64,000 bases of DNA from Amoebidium appalachense (Eukaryota; Ichthyosporea): NCBI GenBank assembly GCA_963693365.1, contig CAVNZM010000015.1, forward strand, positions 2,170,001-2,234,000. Direction: 5' to 3'. Both the position numbers and the translations under genes were made by a program. Shown one piece after another: positions 15,663-28,932 of this stretch. Within the stretch, counting starts at the first letter, position 1, and each line of letters begins with the position of its first letter. The notes below the pieces were generated by a model. The model did no database searches and was not told where the DNA came from. It was given only the letters and a program-made list of their open reading frames with translations.

Positions 15663-16931
15663 CATGCACACACACAGACACACATGCACACACACACTCG
15701 CACACACACCAACAACCATAAATCAAACACAAAGCTAACAGTTTGGCCTTTGTTTTCCCCCTTAAGCCCCCTCCCCTTCCCCCTCCCCCCGTCCCCCCTT
15801 CAAAACACCCCACTCGCGACCCCACCCCGTCCTTCCCACCTCTCCCTCCTCCCTTTTTCCACCAGGGTTTTCTGCGTTCTGCTGGGTGTGGAACGAAACC
15901 GTGCCCCTTCTGCTTGAAAAGGGCTTTAGGGTTCTGCGGTTCGATTTGTAGGTGCCTCTACCACCCTGCACGTCCTATGGGCAATGCCACGTTAGTCGAT
16001 GGATACCAATTGCATAACTATTTTATTCGTGCTTCGAGGTTTCCGGGTATCTTGAAGAAATAGCTAAAGAGGAAGGAGCCAGGGGGAAGAGGGGAGGGGG
16101 GGGGGTGGGGGGGAGGGGAAGAAAAGCTTTTTCACTAGGCACCTCAGTTATCTTAGCACGAGCACCCAGGGTATGGTAGGGAAAGGAAGGAGGGGCCAAG
16201 CGGGGGGAGGGGGGGGGGGGGGGGGAAGAGGAGTGCAGGATGTCCCACTTTCCATCTCTGTTGCCAAAAGAAAAGAACCAGAGGGGGGGGGGGGGGGGAG
16301 GGGGAGGGGTGGCGATTTATGCACCTCTCATTCCCACTCTGGTAGCGCAAGAACGTGGGCAAGGTGGGGGGAAAGTGGAAAAAGAAGGCGTGTTTTTCCC
16401 CTTTGTTAACATAGCACAAGCATTTAGCGGGAGGGGAGGGAGGGGGGAGACGGGCGGGCGGCGGCGGGGGGGAGGGGGAGGGGAGAGGGGGAGGAGAGAG
16501 GGGGGGGGGTTTCAATATGCACCTCTGCTACCATGACAACGCAGGAGGGGGAGGGGGGTGGGTGGGGGGGGGGGGGGGGGGGGGGGGGGGGACCGAATTC
16601 TCATTATGCTATAGCATAGCACAAGCACCTGACGATCTCGAGGGGGGGGGGGGGGGGGGGGGGGAGGGCGCGGTTGCTCCAGCATGTGGCTGTGTTATCT
16701 TGGTAGTGCTTTTATTGTGGTCGCATTGTTTTACCCCTACACGAACAACAGCACCTCCTTTACCTGCACACAAACCCCAATGCCCAGGGCCAGCCAACTA
16801 ACAGCTTCATCCCCCCCCCCCCCCCCCCCCCCCCCCTCCCTCCCTCCCCTTCCCTCGCCTCCCCCCCCCACGCACAGACACATGTGCATTACGCACCCGA
16901 ACGCATGCACGTGCGCACATCCACATCCACA

Positions 16932-17004
<73 letters not shown>

Positions 17005-19264
17005 CCCTCCCCCCCCCCCCCCCCTTCCCCCCACACCCACCCGCCCACCCACCCATCCTTCCCCCCCCCACACACAAACACACACCCACCCCCATCCCTC
17101 CCCGCCCCCTCCCCCCGTCCCTCCTCACACACACACTCATACGCATACACATGTAAGGTTTGGCCGTGGGCGTTCAGATAGTGTCGATAAGCCCCACAAT
17201 GGCACCCTCTACACGGACATATTGGCGTCACTTTTGGAGGCACTAGACCTGCACAGTTTCAGCGCCCCCAAAGGAAAAATAAACCTCATCGGCCACAGCA
17301 TGGTAAATATATCCTATTATCCTGCCCCTGGCTCTGCCCCTGCTATAACCCCCACCCCCCCCTCCCCCTCCCCCCTTCCACAACCCCCTTCTCCCCCCCC
17401 CCCCTCCAACCACCATCACCACGACCAACACACACCCAACCCCTCCCTCGCTTCACCACACCGCCTTTTATGTGGACGACTTGGCCTCTCCTGATGATGG
17501 GCTCCATTTGTGTTCAAACTTTTTTCGTGTCCTTATGATGATGTTGCCTGATGTGAATCTGTACGTGGTACTGTGCTCCGAACTTTTACTACCCCCCCCC
17601 CCCCCTCCCCCCGCGCGCCCCCCTCCCCACACACACGCACACACCCCTCTGTCCATTCGGCATTTGCAAGTTTTCCTTGCTCTATTTATTCACGCCATTA
17701 CATACCCAATATCCCTATGTACCTCCTCCACCTCCCCTCATCTATGCATAATCCTGACCCACTAGCCGTTTTACACATATTGACTATCGAACGACACTAA
17801 TATAACATTCCACCCCCACTCACTGTTTGCATCAACGAATTTTTTTCACAGGGTGGCGCCATAGTGACTCTGATGGCCGAGAGATACCCCACCCACCTGG
17901 ACCGGGTGGTGTTGGTGGCCCCGGCAGGATTCAACAGCGCAATTCCTCAGAGGTGAGCCTTTTTATAATCATTTATGTAGTATCAAATCTGGCAGGGAGA
18001 TATGATAGATAGCCCCCCTTCCCTCCCGTCATCTTCCCGTCCTCTGACGGTAAATGCCTTAAATTTGGTACTGTGGATTATTTGCACCTCCCCCCCCCCC
18101 CCCCTCCCCCCTTCCCCCAAAGGATGAGTTTTAATCGCCTGCTTCGTTTGTAATTTTATGGATTATCATATCCAATCACGTTACCCGTTGTGAATTTGGA
18201 CTTCGGGCTGTGTATCCCACTCAAACTGACCCCCCCCCCCCCCCCCCCCCCCCCGCCCCCAACCCCATCCCCACCCCCATCCCTTCTCCCCTCCGATTCC
18301 CCTAACCACCCTGGGCGCTTGCCGCATGCACCCATATCCCATTTCTCCTCGTGTGTTTGTGTGTGGCCGTGCAGGGTGGTGGGGCTGCCCCTGTTTGGTG
18401 AGGCGGTGATGGGGCTACTCTACTACACGGGATGGGGCCGCTACCTTATGCCAGGGGATTTCCATGATGCAACACACCCAGGTGCGTACTTGGAGCATTA
18501 TCATACAAGGGGGATGGCAGATGCAAAGCACACACTTATGATGGTGTGGTATGTGGGTAGGGTTCGTTTAAGTTGAATGGTGTTGCATTTGCTCGGGTTG
18601 TGGGTTTCCAAATGACGTTGTTCAAGCAACGTCAGTTTTTTGACTGTTTATGTTGTGTGTGTTGGGCACCTAATAGACGGGCCTGGCATTTGGGTAGATT
18701 GGTGTGGTGCAACCACGGTGTGGTAGCCCTTACAACTCCAACACCGAGTGTTATAGTTTCATTTGTGGTGTAGGGGTCGTGGTGTTTGCGCTTGTGATTT
18801 TCATATTTATTATTTTTCTGTTTCATTTTCCCTTCCCTTTTAAAGAACTCTCTCCTATTTTTTGATCCGTTTCAATTGGTGGCCGTGGTGGTGGTGGTTG
18901 GAAGGGGCAAGGGTGTGGGTGGGGAGGAGGGGGGGGGGGGGGGGGGGGGGGAGAGAGAGAGTGATGAATGAACATGACAGTATTGATTCAACCGGCCTTC
19001 CCATTTATATTGGAATGTACTGTGTGCACTGTGCTGACTGGGCAGGGCTGTGCAGAGACCAGGAAGCTGATAGACCGGCAGGTGGCCACCCACCTACTGC
19101 AGGTATGGCTGTGGGCCTCATACGGATGTGCATTTAGGCTGAGGTGGTTGCATATAATAACCTGGCTTGGTCATTTTCGTTGACATGTTTTTTTTTGTGT
19201 GTGTGGTGTGTGTGTCTAAGACTAGAGATTTTTGAGATTGATGTTGGGAGACTGTATGATAGAA

Positions 19265-19303
<39 letters not shown>

Positions 19304-19997
19304 GAAAAAAAACAAAAAAAAAAACCACCAACAACCAACATGTCAACAAAAAGAAGAAGAAGAAGAAGAAGGGAAACGAAAAACGGAGAAAGGAAAGAAC
19401 AAAAAAGAGAAGAAAGAAAGACAGAAGGAGAAGAAAAATAAATGAACAGAGAAAGGAAACTTAGGGCAAAAAAAAAAGAAAAAAAAACAAGGAAAAAGAA
19501 ATACGATGGCACAAACAAGAAGGCAAGAAAGTAGGGAACTGACCCAGAGAAATTGAAGTGAAGCAACAGAACAGTAATATATGCACTGGATACCTTGAAT
19601 ACATACAGCCGTATATAAATCCTTCGGAGGTTTTGTGTGAAAAGAAAAGAAGTAAACAGTGCGTCCTTGAAAAAGGGCAAGAATTTAATCCCCAGAGTCT
19701 TTTCTTTTGATCTCGAGGGGCACAAGCACCAACCACACATCCCACCAGCTGTCACACACACCGGGCTATCTCGACACCCTCCTATCTGTGCTGCGAAATT
19801 TCCCCCTGGCCGGACTGCAGCCAATAGTGGAGGCAGTTGGCCGACAGCAAAATGGACCCCGTGTGTTTGTTCTGTGGGGGGATAAGGACACGGTGTGCCC
19901 TTATACAACAGGTCTGCACCATCACTCTTCTGATGCCTGTGTGCTGCGCGTTGCTCTGGAGAGGGGTTGTTCATATTGGACTTTTGTGCGTGGGTTG

Positions 19998-20028
<31 letters not shown>

Positions 20029-20091
20029 TGTGTGGGTGTGTGTGTCTATGTGTGTGTGTGGAAGGGGGGGGGGGGGGGGGGGGGTATGTTG

Positions 20092-20140
<49 letters not shown>

Positions 20141-20181
20141 TGTGGGTGTGGGTTGTGGTTGTGGGTGGTGAAGGTGATGTG

Positions 20182-20259
<78 letters not shown>

Positions 20260-20505
20260 GGGGGGGGGGGGGAGGGGGGGGGGGGAGGGGATGGGGGAAG
20301 GGGAGGAAGGAGCGCTATCAATAGCCTAAGGGTGGTTTTAACATATTACTTAAACATACTCCTTGCACATCCAACACCTGCAGACACACTTCAGCACAAA
20401 CTGGCATGCAATGTTATGCTCACAAGTGTGTGCGTCCGCTTAAACATTTCACCGCCCTGTCGCATTTTGCTGTTCGAAATCCGTGCGTGAAACCTTTCTT
20501 TGTTA

Positions 20506-20547
<42 letters not shown>

Positions 20548-20753
20548 TTCCCAAAAAAAAAAAAAAAACACACACACACACACACCACCACCACCACCAC
20601 AAGCCCTTGCATTTTTCTCCTTTTGCGGGTTCCAAGCACGCTGCCTGCCGTTCTAGGTCACTCTAAGCGGGTCCGCTGTGACAACCCAGTCCGTCCCCTC
20701 TCTACTGTCTAGCTCACGTTCCTCGATTTCTGTTTGTTATCTCTGCTGCTCCT

Positions 20754-20785
<32 letters not shown>

Positions 20786-21066
20786 CCCTCCCCTCCCCCC
20801 CTCTCCCCTGGTGGCACCCCCAGCTGGGTATTGCCACGCCTGTCGATACTAACTAATTTTACCCCCCCCCCCCCCCCCCCCCCCCCCCTCCCTCCCTTGG
20901 ACTCCTCCTTTACACACCTCTCATACGTACAGGCACGAGTGGCTACACCACGTGCATCCCACGTGCAGAGCTGCACGTGCTCAGTGGGGTGGGCCACTTC
21001 TGCCACTCAGAGGCTGACGGCAAGGGCCTGCATGTGCTTGTGGACTGCCTGACAAAGCTCCTCTAA
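14623..21066 (+). CDS. Alpha/beta-hydrolase fold protein, 304 aa, eight exons
   Basis: Exons: 14623-14758, 15866-15947, 17158-17302, 17852-17952, 18375-18481, 19056-19102, 19749-19911 and 20933-21066. All are GT-AG, phases agree and the total is 915 nt including TAA. Fold landmarks: VVCIHGFSAF (oxyanion loop, ~residues 41-50), DLFGRGRSD (~71-79), nucleophile elbow GHSMGG with Ser120, WGDKD with the likely acid Asp253, and GVGHFCH with catalytic His282. The triad is therefore complete, and length fits small esterase, lipase or epoxide-hydrolase-like members. There is no clear signal peptide. The exon at 19056 uses the AG after GGGCTGTGC; the AG eleven bases upstream would break the frame. The substrate cannot be told from sequence alone. 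Confidence 0.9.
15948..17157 (+). other. Intron with G-rich 5' half and C/CA-rich 3' half
   Basis: Intron 2 of the alpha/beta hydrolase. G tracts fill about 16091-16662; after a 130-bp mixed stretch, C and CA tracts fill 16811-17150, including (CA)n at 16935-17002. The halves are complementary in composition within one transcript. Confidence 0.85.
17486..17590 (-). repeat. Dispersed G-tract-linked repeat, copy on the minus strand
   Basis: Read on the minus strand, after the G tract (plus C tract at 17591): AGTTCGGAGCACAGTACCAC, AGATTCACATCAGGCAACATC, then GAGCCCATCATCAGGAGAGG. Word order agrees with the other copies. It sits in a hydrolase intron. Confidence 0.6.
19912..20932 (+). other. Intron with GT/G 5' half and C/CA 3' half
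   Basis: Last hydrolase intron. GT arrays lie at 19999-20056, 20096-20137 and 20186-20258, with G tracts to 20290. They are followed by C at 20508-20547, CA at 20569-20584, and C at about 20754-20783 and 20863-20888, close to the acceptor at 20932. Confidence 0.9.
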
Positions 21067-21810
21067 CTGATAATTGTTATTCTGCTAAGTAGAAGCTATA
21101 TATGCTGGTGGAAGGCCGGCTAGTGCATACGTGGCGCCGCAACTTGAAGTGTGTGGCGCAACTTCCGTGCACGAATAGATAAGCAGCGCATTGGTAGGAT
21201 GTTTAGCAAGGCTTTACTTATAGCTATATGAGGCCTTGATGTTTAGACAGCATGAAGGCAGAGTAACTATTGTGTTGTGAATCACCGACATAGTAGCAGA
21301 TCTAGAATGATTAGTACTCTGTGAACGTATGTGGACAGTATAACAGCGTTAATGATGTGTTCTCCCGCGAATGAGTAAGATCTCGGACACATCGTCATCG
21401 TATAGATAATGTTTAGAAAAGTTGTGCTGGGCACCACTCGGGTTGCTTTATTTTTCCGTGCACGTATGAAGTTCTAATACAGACTGGCCCAAACATTCCG
21501 AGCTAGATGATTTGATTTTATTAGCACTCGGTTATATTGCCCATACGACTCTGTAAAAGGTTGACTGTTTGTGCCACAGATCTGAGAAGCGTCACCTGAG
21601 TTGCGGCGTGTCCTAAGCACGTGCACACCACATCGCACAATTTGAAGATCCAATAACATCTGCTGCCTTGTAGTGTTGAAAGATGCCTGTACCTTCTTCA
21701 TCATAGTTCACACTTGCAGCCATAAACAAACGTGGAACCGGCCCCAACCCCCAACCCCTCCCCTCCCCAAACCACAAACGCACACTCACGCACACGCACA
21801 CGCACACACA

Positions 21811-21853
<43 letters not shown>

Positions 21854-21964
21854 GCACACACGTACACACGTACACACACGTACACACATGCCCGTGTGTA
21901 CACAACACACAAAGCACACACGCACGCACACACACGCACGCACGCACACACATACACAATCACG

Positions 21965-22006
<42 letters not shown>

Positions 22007-22642
22007 GTGCACGTGCACACACACACGTACACGGCTTCGCTGGCACACATTTGCTCACACATTTCCCTGTGGTGCATTTTGGGCCAATCAGAGAAGGAAG
22101 ACTGTTGTTTCTAGAAGGATGGATAAAATATTAATCCAATCAGATTTCTCCACGGGTGTGCTACATGCCAATCAAAGAAGAGGGATAAAGATGCTTCGAT
22201 TCGGGTCAATAGAAATCTTTTGAGCCATGACCTAGAGCTGATGGAACAAGCCTCTACCGGTACCTATCAGGTAAAGTTCTACTCAAGCTAAAGCGGCACA
22301 CCTGATCATGAGAGGCTTACAGCGAGATAGTTTTAAAATTCTGCGCAGTTAGCTACAATTTTTTTTTTTTCTTTTTGAACTTTGATTACAGTATTGTAGT
22401 GTTGTTCATCAAGGTGCTGGGGATCTCAGTTATGCACTAGGCCTACGTCATGGGTGTGTGGGATACAAAGTCGACATATTGGCTCGAATCGAATTTGACC
22501 CGGCTCAGAAGAACGGATGTGCATAAATTCCTGAGCCGCGGCAGCATGCCCGCGCCCCGAACACCGCGTTTTTTTTTTTGGTCACTCAAAAGTTGACCGG
22601 GTCCATGTGCATGTTAGCTGTCTAATCGTTTGGATATGAAAA
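21067..22642. other. Intergenic region upstream of the prolyl hydroxylase, with CCAATCA motifs
   Basis: The first ~600 bases are ordinary unique sequence without a recognisable gene. A CA-rich microsatellite block spans 21776-22035. Three CCAATCA motifs follow at 22084-22090, 22136-22142 and 22168-22174, about 0.5 kb before the next start codon. They are spaced 52 and 32 bp and embedded in similar words (CCAATCAGA and CCAATCAAAGAAG). The rest holds nothing I can identify. Confidence 0.5.
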
Positions 22643-23266
22643 ATGGCCCCAAAAGGGAAGGGAGCTGCGGCTCAAAAAGCCCCAGCCAAGGGTGCTGAAG
22701 CGGTGCGGCCACCCAAGAAGGCAGCCGCCAGTTCGGCTCCCAGCGCGTTCAATTTTCAGACCATCATGACCTTGGTGACGATCGGATTGTCTTTGTGGCT
22801 CACTAAGACGGAGTTCTTTAATGAGTTTGTCACCGAGCATATACTGCCGTTGATTACATCACCCCCTACGAATCTTAGCACTGGTGCTTCTCTTTGTGAA
22901 GGAGCAAGCAGGTATTTTGGCGAGCAGCCGTTTGTCGGGTTCCACATTGCCTGTGTCAAGCAGGGCCCCTCTGGCGTGTCTGTGGATGTGTGGATGGATG
23001 GCTTGGAGGACGCGCAGAAGAACTTCACCGTTTCGGCTAATACCATCAAGAAGCTGAGGGCCGGCTTCGATGATAACGTAGGTGAAGAGAAAAGAGCTGT
23101 GGTGTTACCTCTCTTGTTGTCATTTAAAGGCAGAGCAAAAGGGGTGCCACGGGGTGACGAGGAGATAGGACGGGGTAAATGGAAAGAAATGTATTATGAT
23201 AATTATCGCTGAAGGCCGTGGCGGGTGTGGAGGATGGTTCAGGGCAAGGGGGCCGGGGCCTGCCGT

Positions 23267-23308
<42 letters not shown>

Positions 23309-23514
23309 GGGACAGACGTGTCTACATATTATCGTACCGTGGTCTTCCCTTGACGTTGGCAAATATTTTGTGTGTTTGCTCTCCGCTTGTGTTGAAAAAC
23401 ACCCACTCTCATGTTGTTTCGTGCGTGTGCCCGTGAGCTCTTGTATCTGCCTGGCTACATGTACTTGCACAGCTGAAGGCTAAGCCGCAGGAATCAAGAG
23501 AAACCACTCGCTTG

Positions 23515-23546
<32 letters not shown>

Positions 23547-23653
23547 AGCTCCTCCCAGTTTAAGAGGAGAATCTTGAGGTAGACAATTGAATCGATGAGC
23601 AACATAGGCACTTCCCGCCCACACACCCCGCCCATGCGTATATACACAACACA

Positions 23654-23728
<75 letters not shown>

Positions 23729-26228
23729 CTCTTTCATTGCCACACAGACACACACGACAGGCTTATATACCAGCACATTATTTACACCCACAGTAGATCC
23801 ACCCGCTGACCTACACCTATGACCTTTGTTTTTATGCCTGCAACAGCGTCCATATTCAATACGTTCCCTGCTTGCTCTTCTCCCCCCCCCTCCCCCCCCC
23901 CCCCCCCCTTTTCTCTCTCCCTCTATCGTTCTTGTCATACCTCGCCCTCCCCCCTCCCCTCCCTCTGCCCCCTGCTCTTCCCCCTACCTCCTAGCCCATT
24001 CCCTCTTTCCACGCCCCCCCCCCCCCCCCCCACACACACACACCTTTCGTCTCTTTCTCTTTACTTTCTTGCTCTCTCTGAGGCTCTCTCTCTTTCGCTT
24101 TCACCCCCCCCCCCCCCCCCCCCCCCCCGCGCCTCCCCCCTCACTCTCTTCCCCCCTCCCTTCCCCAGCCCCTTCTCCCTCTACGTCATCTCCCCCTCTC
24201 CCTTCTCACCTCACCTCCTCTCCCTCACTCTCTCTACCTTCCTCCCTCCCTCCCCTCTTCTCTCCTTTCCTCTCTTTTCAGCACAGTATTTGCACATGCA
24301 CAATGCCAGTGTAGCCCACGAGCTTTTTCAAAGACATCTGGATGCTTCCCCCCTCCTTCCCTCTCCCTCCCTCCCCCCCCCTCCCCCCCCCTTCCGTGGG
24401 GCCCACCCCGCTTTGCCCCATCACAACCATAACCCTCCGACCCTTACACTCCGAACACACATTGCACACACAAGCACGTGCGCACATGCATAGTGGTGCA
24501 AGTACACGTGCATTAGAAAGTTGACACTCAACAAACAACACCAATTGTGCGGTTATGCATTCATCAATCCTGTGCATGTGTATGCGTGTGTGTGTTAATG
24601 ATGAAACAAGCGTTGCTATGCTTAAACATGTTGACGTATTGACTGGCTCGTACATGCTCGTCTCCCCCCCCCCCCCCCCCCCCCCCCTCCCCCCCCCCCC
24701 CCCCCCCTTCGCCTCCCCCCTTTCCCCCCCACCCACCCCCCCACCCACACACATTCCCAACACCACCACCACCACGAAACTATTCACCATCGCCCCTTCA
24801 ACCCATACAAGCATTTTCCATTTGCTACTCAACAACTGCTATTCAGCTCACACTTTCGTTTCTTTCACATATATCCCCTTCCCCCCTCCCCCTCCCCCCC
24901 CCCCCCCCCGGGTCGCCCTTGCCCTCTCTCCATCCCTTCCCCCCCCCCCCCCCCCCCCCCCCCCTCTGCATGTGTTGTATTTGCTGCACTCTGTGTCCTG
25001 CAGCATGCCCTTCGATGTGCTTACCTCTTGATTTGTACCCATTCTTACCTCCCTCCACCCCCCCCCCTCCCCCCCCCCCTCTCCCCCTCCCTTACCACCA
25101 AAACCCCTCCGTCCCCTCCAGGCTCCCCTTTCCCGTGTCTTTTCCCCTCCCCACATGAACTCCACCACCTCCCCCCCCCCCCCCCACCAACCCCCCTCCG
25201 CCCCCACCTCGCCCCCAACTTCCTACCCCCCCCCCCCCCCCCCCCAAACACACACACACAGATTATCCGGCGCAAGCCCACAACCGAACTAGCCAAGAAA
25301 TGGCAGCAACCGTGGGCCATCTTCAGCCCCAACGGCAAACGGCTCGAAAAGTTTGACGAAGTTATAAGTCAAGGCATAGTTTTTATATACGAGGGCGGGC
25401 AGTTTTTGTACCCACCTGTGAAAATTGGGTTTGAACAGTATGTGAGTGTGGATTTTGGAAACATTACGCTTACCACACTGAGCGTGTCTCCTGTTGTGTT
25501 GAATGTGTCCAAGCTGCTTCTTGAGGATGAGATGGACTGGGTGATCAAGAAGGCATTCCCTACGCTCAAATCGAGCGGCGTGGTGGCGCTCGAGGGTCAG
25601 GTGGGTGGATGTGTGTGTGTGTGTGTGTGCGGAGGGGGTGGGGAGGGGGGGGTAAGGGAGGTGGGGAGTGTGTGTGTGTGGCATGTGTGTGAGGCCGGGG
25701 GGTGGGGAGGGACGTGTGCTTGCGTGTGGCATGTGTGTGAGGGGAGGGGGGAGGGGCTGGGGATGTCTGTGGTGGGTGGTGGTGGTGGTGGGGGGGGGGG
25801 GGGGGAGGAAGGAAGAGTGGGGGTGGTTGTGCGTGTGTGGGGGTGGGTGGGAGTGGGTGTGGGTGGGTGATCATATGCATTGTGGGTGTGTGAGTGAGGA
25901 GAAGTTGGCTGGCGGCTGAAGGAACTTCGGTGGGGTTGATGTGATGATGGGAAAGAGTGGTGGGATTGGTAATGTGTGTGTGTGTTGTTGTGTGTATGGT
26001 TGTGTGCATGTGTGTGTGTTGAGGGGGGGTGGAGGGGATTGGGACGGACGGGGGCAAGGGAGGGGAGGGAGGGCGTCAATGGATGATTCACTAGGAAGTA
26101 ACCTAACCTTACTAGGTAAGAAAAACAATGGGGTATCCCATGTGTGAAGATGAGGGGCTCATCTGGTTTGGGTTTTGGCTTGACGTGCTTATGCGGGTGT
26201 GGGTGGGTGGGTGGGTCTTTGTGGGTGG

Positions 26229-26259
<31 letters not shown>

Positions 26260-26342
26260 GGGGGGGGGAGGGAGTAGAGGAGAGGTGAGGTAGTCATCAG
26301 TGGATGTAGCCCATGGAAGAATGGAGTCTGATAATATCCAAA

Positions 26343-26379
<37 letters not shown>

Positions 26380-26936
26380 GGCGGTGGTTTATTATGCCAT
26401 CTGCCTTGCACTGACCTAGGAATTGTGCATGTCTATGGAAATTCCATATACAGTCAATGTAAAAAACGACATCCTTTATTAGCGGGGCAGCACATACTTT
26501 TTATGGGCTTGTCTGGGCCTCCAGCCACACTTAATAGGTTACTATGAATAGAGTTAGTCATCCAGAGATAATCATCTAGAGTTAGTCATCACGAGATGTA
26601 GCCCATCGGAGAATGGAGTCTGAAAAATGGCCGAAACATTTATCATATTTTAATAGCAGCGTGTGATTGGGGCGTAATCATAGCACTGACCCATAACACA
26701 TGATTTTAGGCGGACCGGCCAGCCAGTGACTGGCGCACGTCCAGCAACACGTGGCTGCAGGCAGACGAGAAGGTGTCTGTGATCGATGAGAGGGTGGCCG
26801 AGCTTACACATGTGCCCAAACACCACCAGGAGCTGGTGCAGGTCTTGAGGTGCGTGTGCGTGGATGGGTGGGTTGGGGGGGGGGAAGAGGGGGAGGGGGG
26901 GGGGGGGTGATGAGGGGAGGAAGGGAAGGGTGATTT

Positions 26937-26978
<42 letters not shown>

Positions 26979-28055
26979 CTGAGCTGACACATGTGCCCAA
27001 ACACCATCAGGAGCTGGTGCAGGTCTTGAGGTGCGTTGGGGTGGGTGGATGTGGGTGGGTGGGAGGAGTGTGTGTGGGATGAGGGGAGGGAGCACGGGGG
27101 GGTGGGGTGGGGGGGGGGGGGGGGGGGGGGAGATGAATGGGGGAGGGGCAGGAGGGTGGGGTGGGTGTGGGGAGGGGGAGCGGGGGAAGGGGGTGTGGGT
27201 GGGTGTGTGGGCAGGCGGGTAGGTGGATGGGTGGGCGGGTGGGTGGGTGGGGAATGGGTGTGGTGGGGGGGGGAGGGGGGGAGGGGGGGGGGGGGGGGGG
27301 GGGGCGGTTGGCGGGTAGGTGTGTTGGGAGAGGGGGGAGGGGGGGAGGATGTGTGTGTGGGTGTAGGTGTATGTGTGTGTGTGGGGGGGTGGGTGTTTTT
27401 GGGGAGGGGGGGGGGGGGGGGGGGGGGGGCACGTGAGGGTTGGCTGCACACGTGTATATGTGGGTGGATTGAGGGGTGGGCGGATGTGAAGGGAGAGGGG
27501 TGGAGTTTTTTTTTTTTTTGTTTTTTGTTTTATTTTTTTATTTTTTTGAAGGGGGGGGGGGGGGGGGGGGATGGGGGATGGGAGCTTATTTTGTTGCTCC
27601 GTTATTCCGCAATGAGAAGGGTAAGGGGTGTGTGTGTGTGGTGGTGGTGGCGGTGGGGGGGGGGGGGGGGGGGGGGGTGGAATAGTGTGCCTCCACCCCC
27701 CTACCTCTGCACGCTCCACACCCATCATCCGCCACGTAAACACGTCCCTCTTCTCCCATCCTCCCTACTTGCACCCGAATCCCGCGTATCCACACGAACC
27801 ACACACACACAAACATCCACCCGTGTCCAGAAACCTCCATCTTATCTCTTGAGCGAATGCACACTGTGCACCCACTGTATGCACACATCTAATCTTCCCG
27901 CGTGCAGGTACAAGGAAACCCAGAAGTACGTAGCGCACCACGACTATTTCGACCTGGAGATGATTGATGCCGCCACACGGGAGAGGGACCACTGGCCCAG
28001 GAAGATGGCCCATGGCTTTGGCAACCGCCTGGCAACCGTGTTCTGGTGAGTGTTC

Positions 28056-28109
<54 letters not shown>

Positions 28110-28332
28110 CTTGATGTTTGCCTGTGTGTGTGCTCGATATTTCCCTGTGTGTGTGCTCGATGTTTGTGTGTGTGTGCTATGCTGGATAAGGGTTCTATTT
28201 TGGTTCTTGTTTTGTCGTGGACTGCAGCTTTTTACGCGGCATTGAATAAATTGGGTTTAACAGAGAGTGTTTATTTTTGGTACTTCCTTTTATCCCCACA
28301 CCTCCCCACCTCCCCTCCCCTCAACACACACC

Positions 28333-28396
<64 letters not shown>

Positions 28397-28932
28397 TTTT
28401 TTGAGGGGGGAAGTGGGTAGTCCTATGTGCCCGTGTGCCTGTGACTGCGTCTGTTTATATTTGCAACACACATCATATGTAACAGGCTGGGGAAGCAGCG
28501 GATAGGCGGTAATAGGTGAATCATCGGGTAATCGGCTAGGCAGGCGTGGGTGCACGCGTTCCATGCTTGTGTGGGTTTGCTTGTTGTAATGTTGTGCATA
28601 GAGGTGTTGTTTGGCGGGCCGTACGCGCATGGTTATTAGGCGATGCAAGCACGTGTTCATTGTGGATGCACGTGCACAGGTACATGTCGAACGTGGAGGA
28701 GGGAGGTGAGACGTGGTTTGCAAGCACACGTGAGGAGGCAGAAGACCACTACCCGCCCCTGCAGTGCAAGGAGGGCATGATGGTGAAACCGGTAAAGGGG
28801 ACTGCAATTATCTTCTACTCACTTCTGCCTAGCGGTGAGGTCGATGTGATGTCTAAGCACGCTGGCTGCCCTGTTATCAAGGGGACCAAGTTTGCGGCTA
28901 ACAAGTGGATCTGGAATAAGCAGTTCGAGTAA
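22643..28932 (+). CDS. Transmembrane prolyl 4-hydroxylase-like 2OG-Fe(II) dioxygenase, 434 aa
   Basis: Exons: 22643-23077, 25262-25600, 26710-26849, 27908-28045 and 28680-28932, all GT-AG with matching phases (1305 nt). A Lys/Ala/Pro-rich basic N-terminus precedes a hydrophobic segment at ~39-54 (TIMTLVTIGLSLWL), suggesting a type II membrane anchor, probably in the ER/Golgi. The catalytic domain is C-terminal. RTSSNTWL at the start of exon 3 matches the family's RTS-tWl block. VAHHDYF gives the HxD iron ligands (His315, Asp317), and HAGCPVIKGTK gives the distal iron His411 and 2-oxoglutarate-binding Lys421. All key residues are present, so activity is expected. Proline hydroxylation of secretory proteins is the family norm; the actual substrate is unknown. 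An out-of-frame ATG lies 7 bases upstream of the start. Confidence 0.9.
26290..26632 (+). repeat. Pair of ~45-bp direct repeats in a prolyl hydroxylase intron
   Basis: GATGTAGCCCATGGAAGAAT plus GGAGTCTGA near 26301-26331 recurs as GATGTAGCCCATCGGAGAAT plus GGAGTCTGA near 26594-26624, both preceded by AGTCATC. Next to the second copy, GAGTTAGTCATC is itself repeated. Origin unknown. Confidence 0.7.
26978..27036 (+). pseudogene. Duplicated 3' end of prolyl hydroxylase exon 3 with its donor site
   Basis: This 59-base segment repeats the last 53 coding bases of exon 3 plus the donor (original 26797-26855). The reading AELTHVPKHHQELVQVLR is unchanged; I see three base differences in the coding part, all at third codon positions. 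The 5' edge of the copy is a G homopolymer preceded by a T run, and there is no acceptor before it apart from the AG inside its own GCTGAG. It is either a decayed tandem duplication or an alternative exon. Confidence 0.75.
28046..28679 (+). other. Intron with (GT)n near the donor and (CA)n downstream
   Basis: Intron 4 of the prolyl hydroxylase. A (GT)n of about 50 bases begins 14 bases after the donor (28059-28107), and a (CA)n of about 70 bases lies at 28325-28395. They are perfectly complementary in a folded transcript. Confidence 0.9.

Noticed and set aside
26706-27743. 345-aa Pro-rich minus-strand ORF (and other poly-Pro/poly-Gly ORFs)
   Set aside because: It is the complement of G-rich intron sequence of the prolyl hydroxylase and contains no domain.
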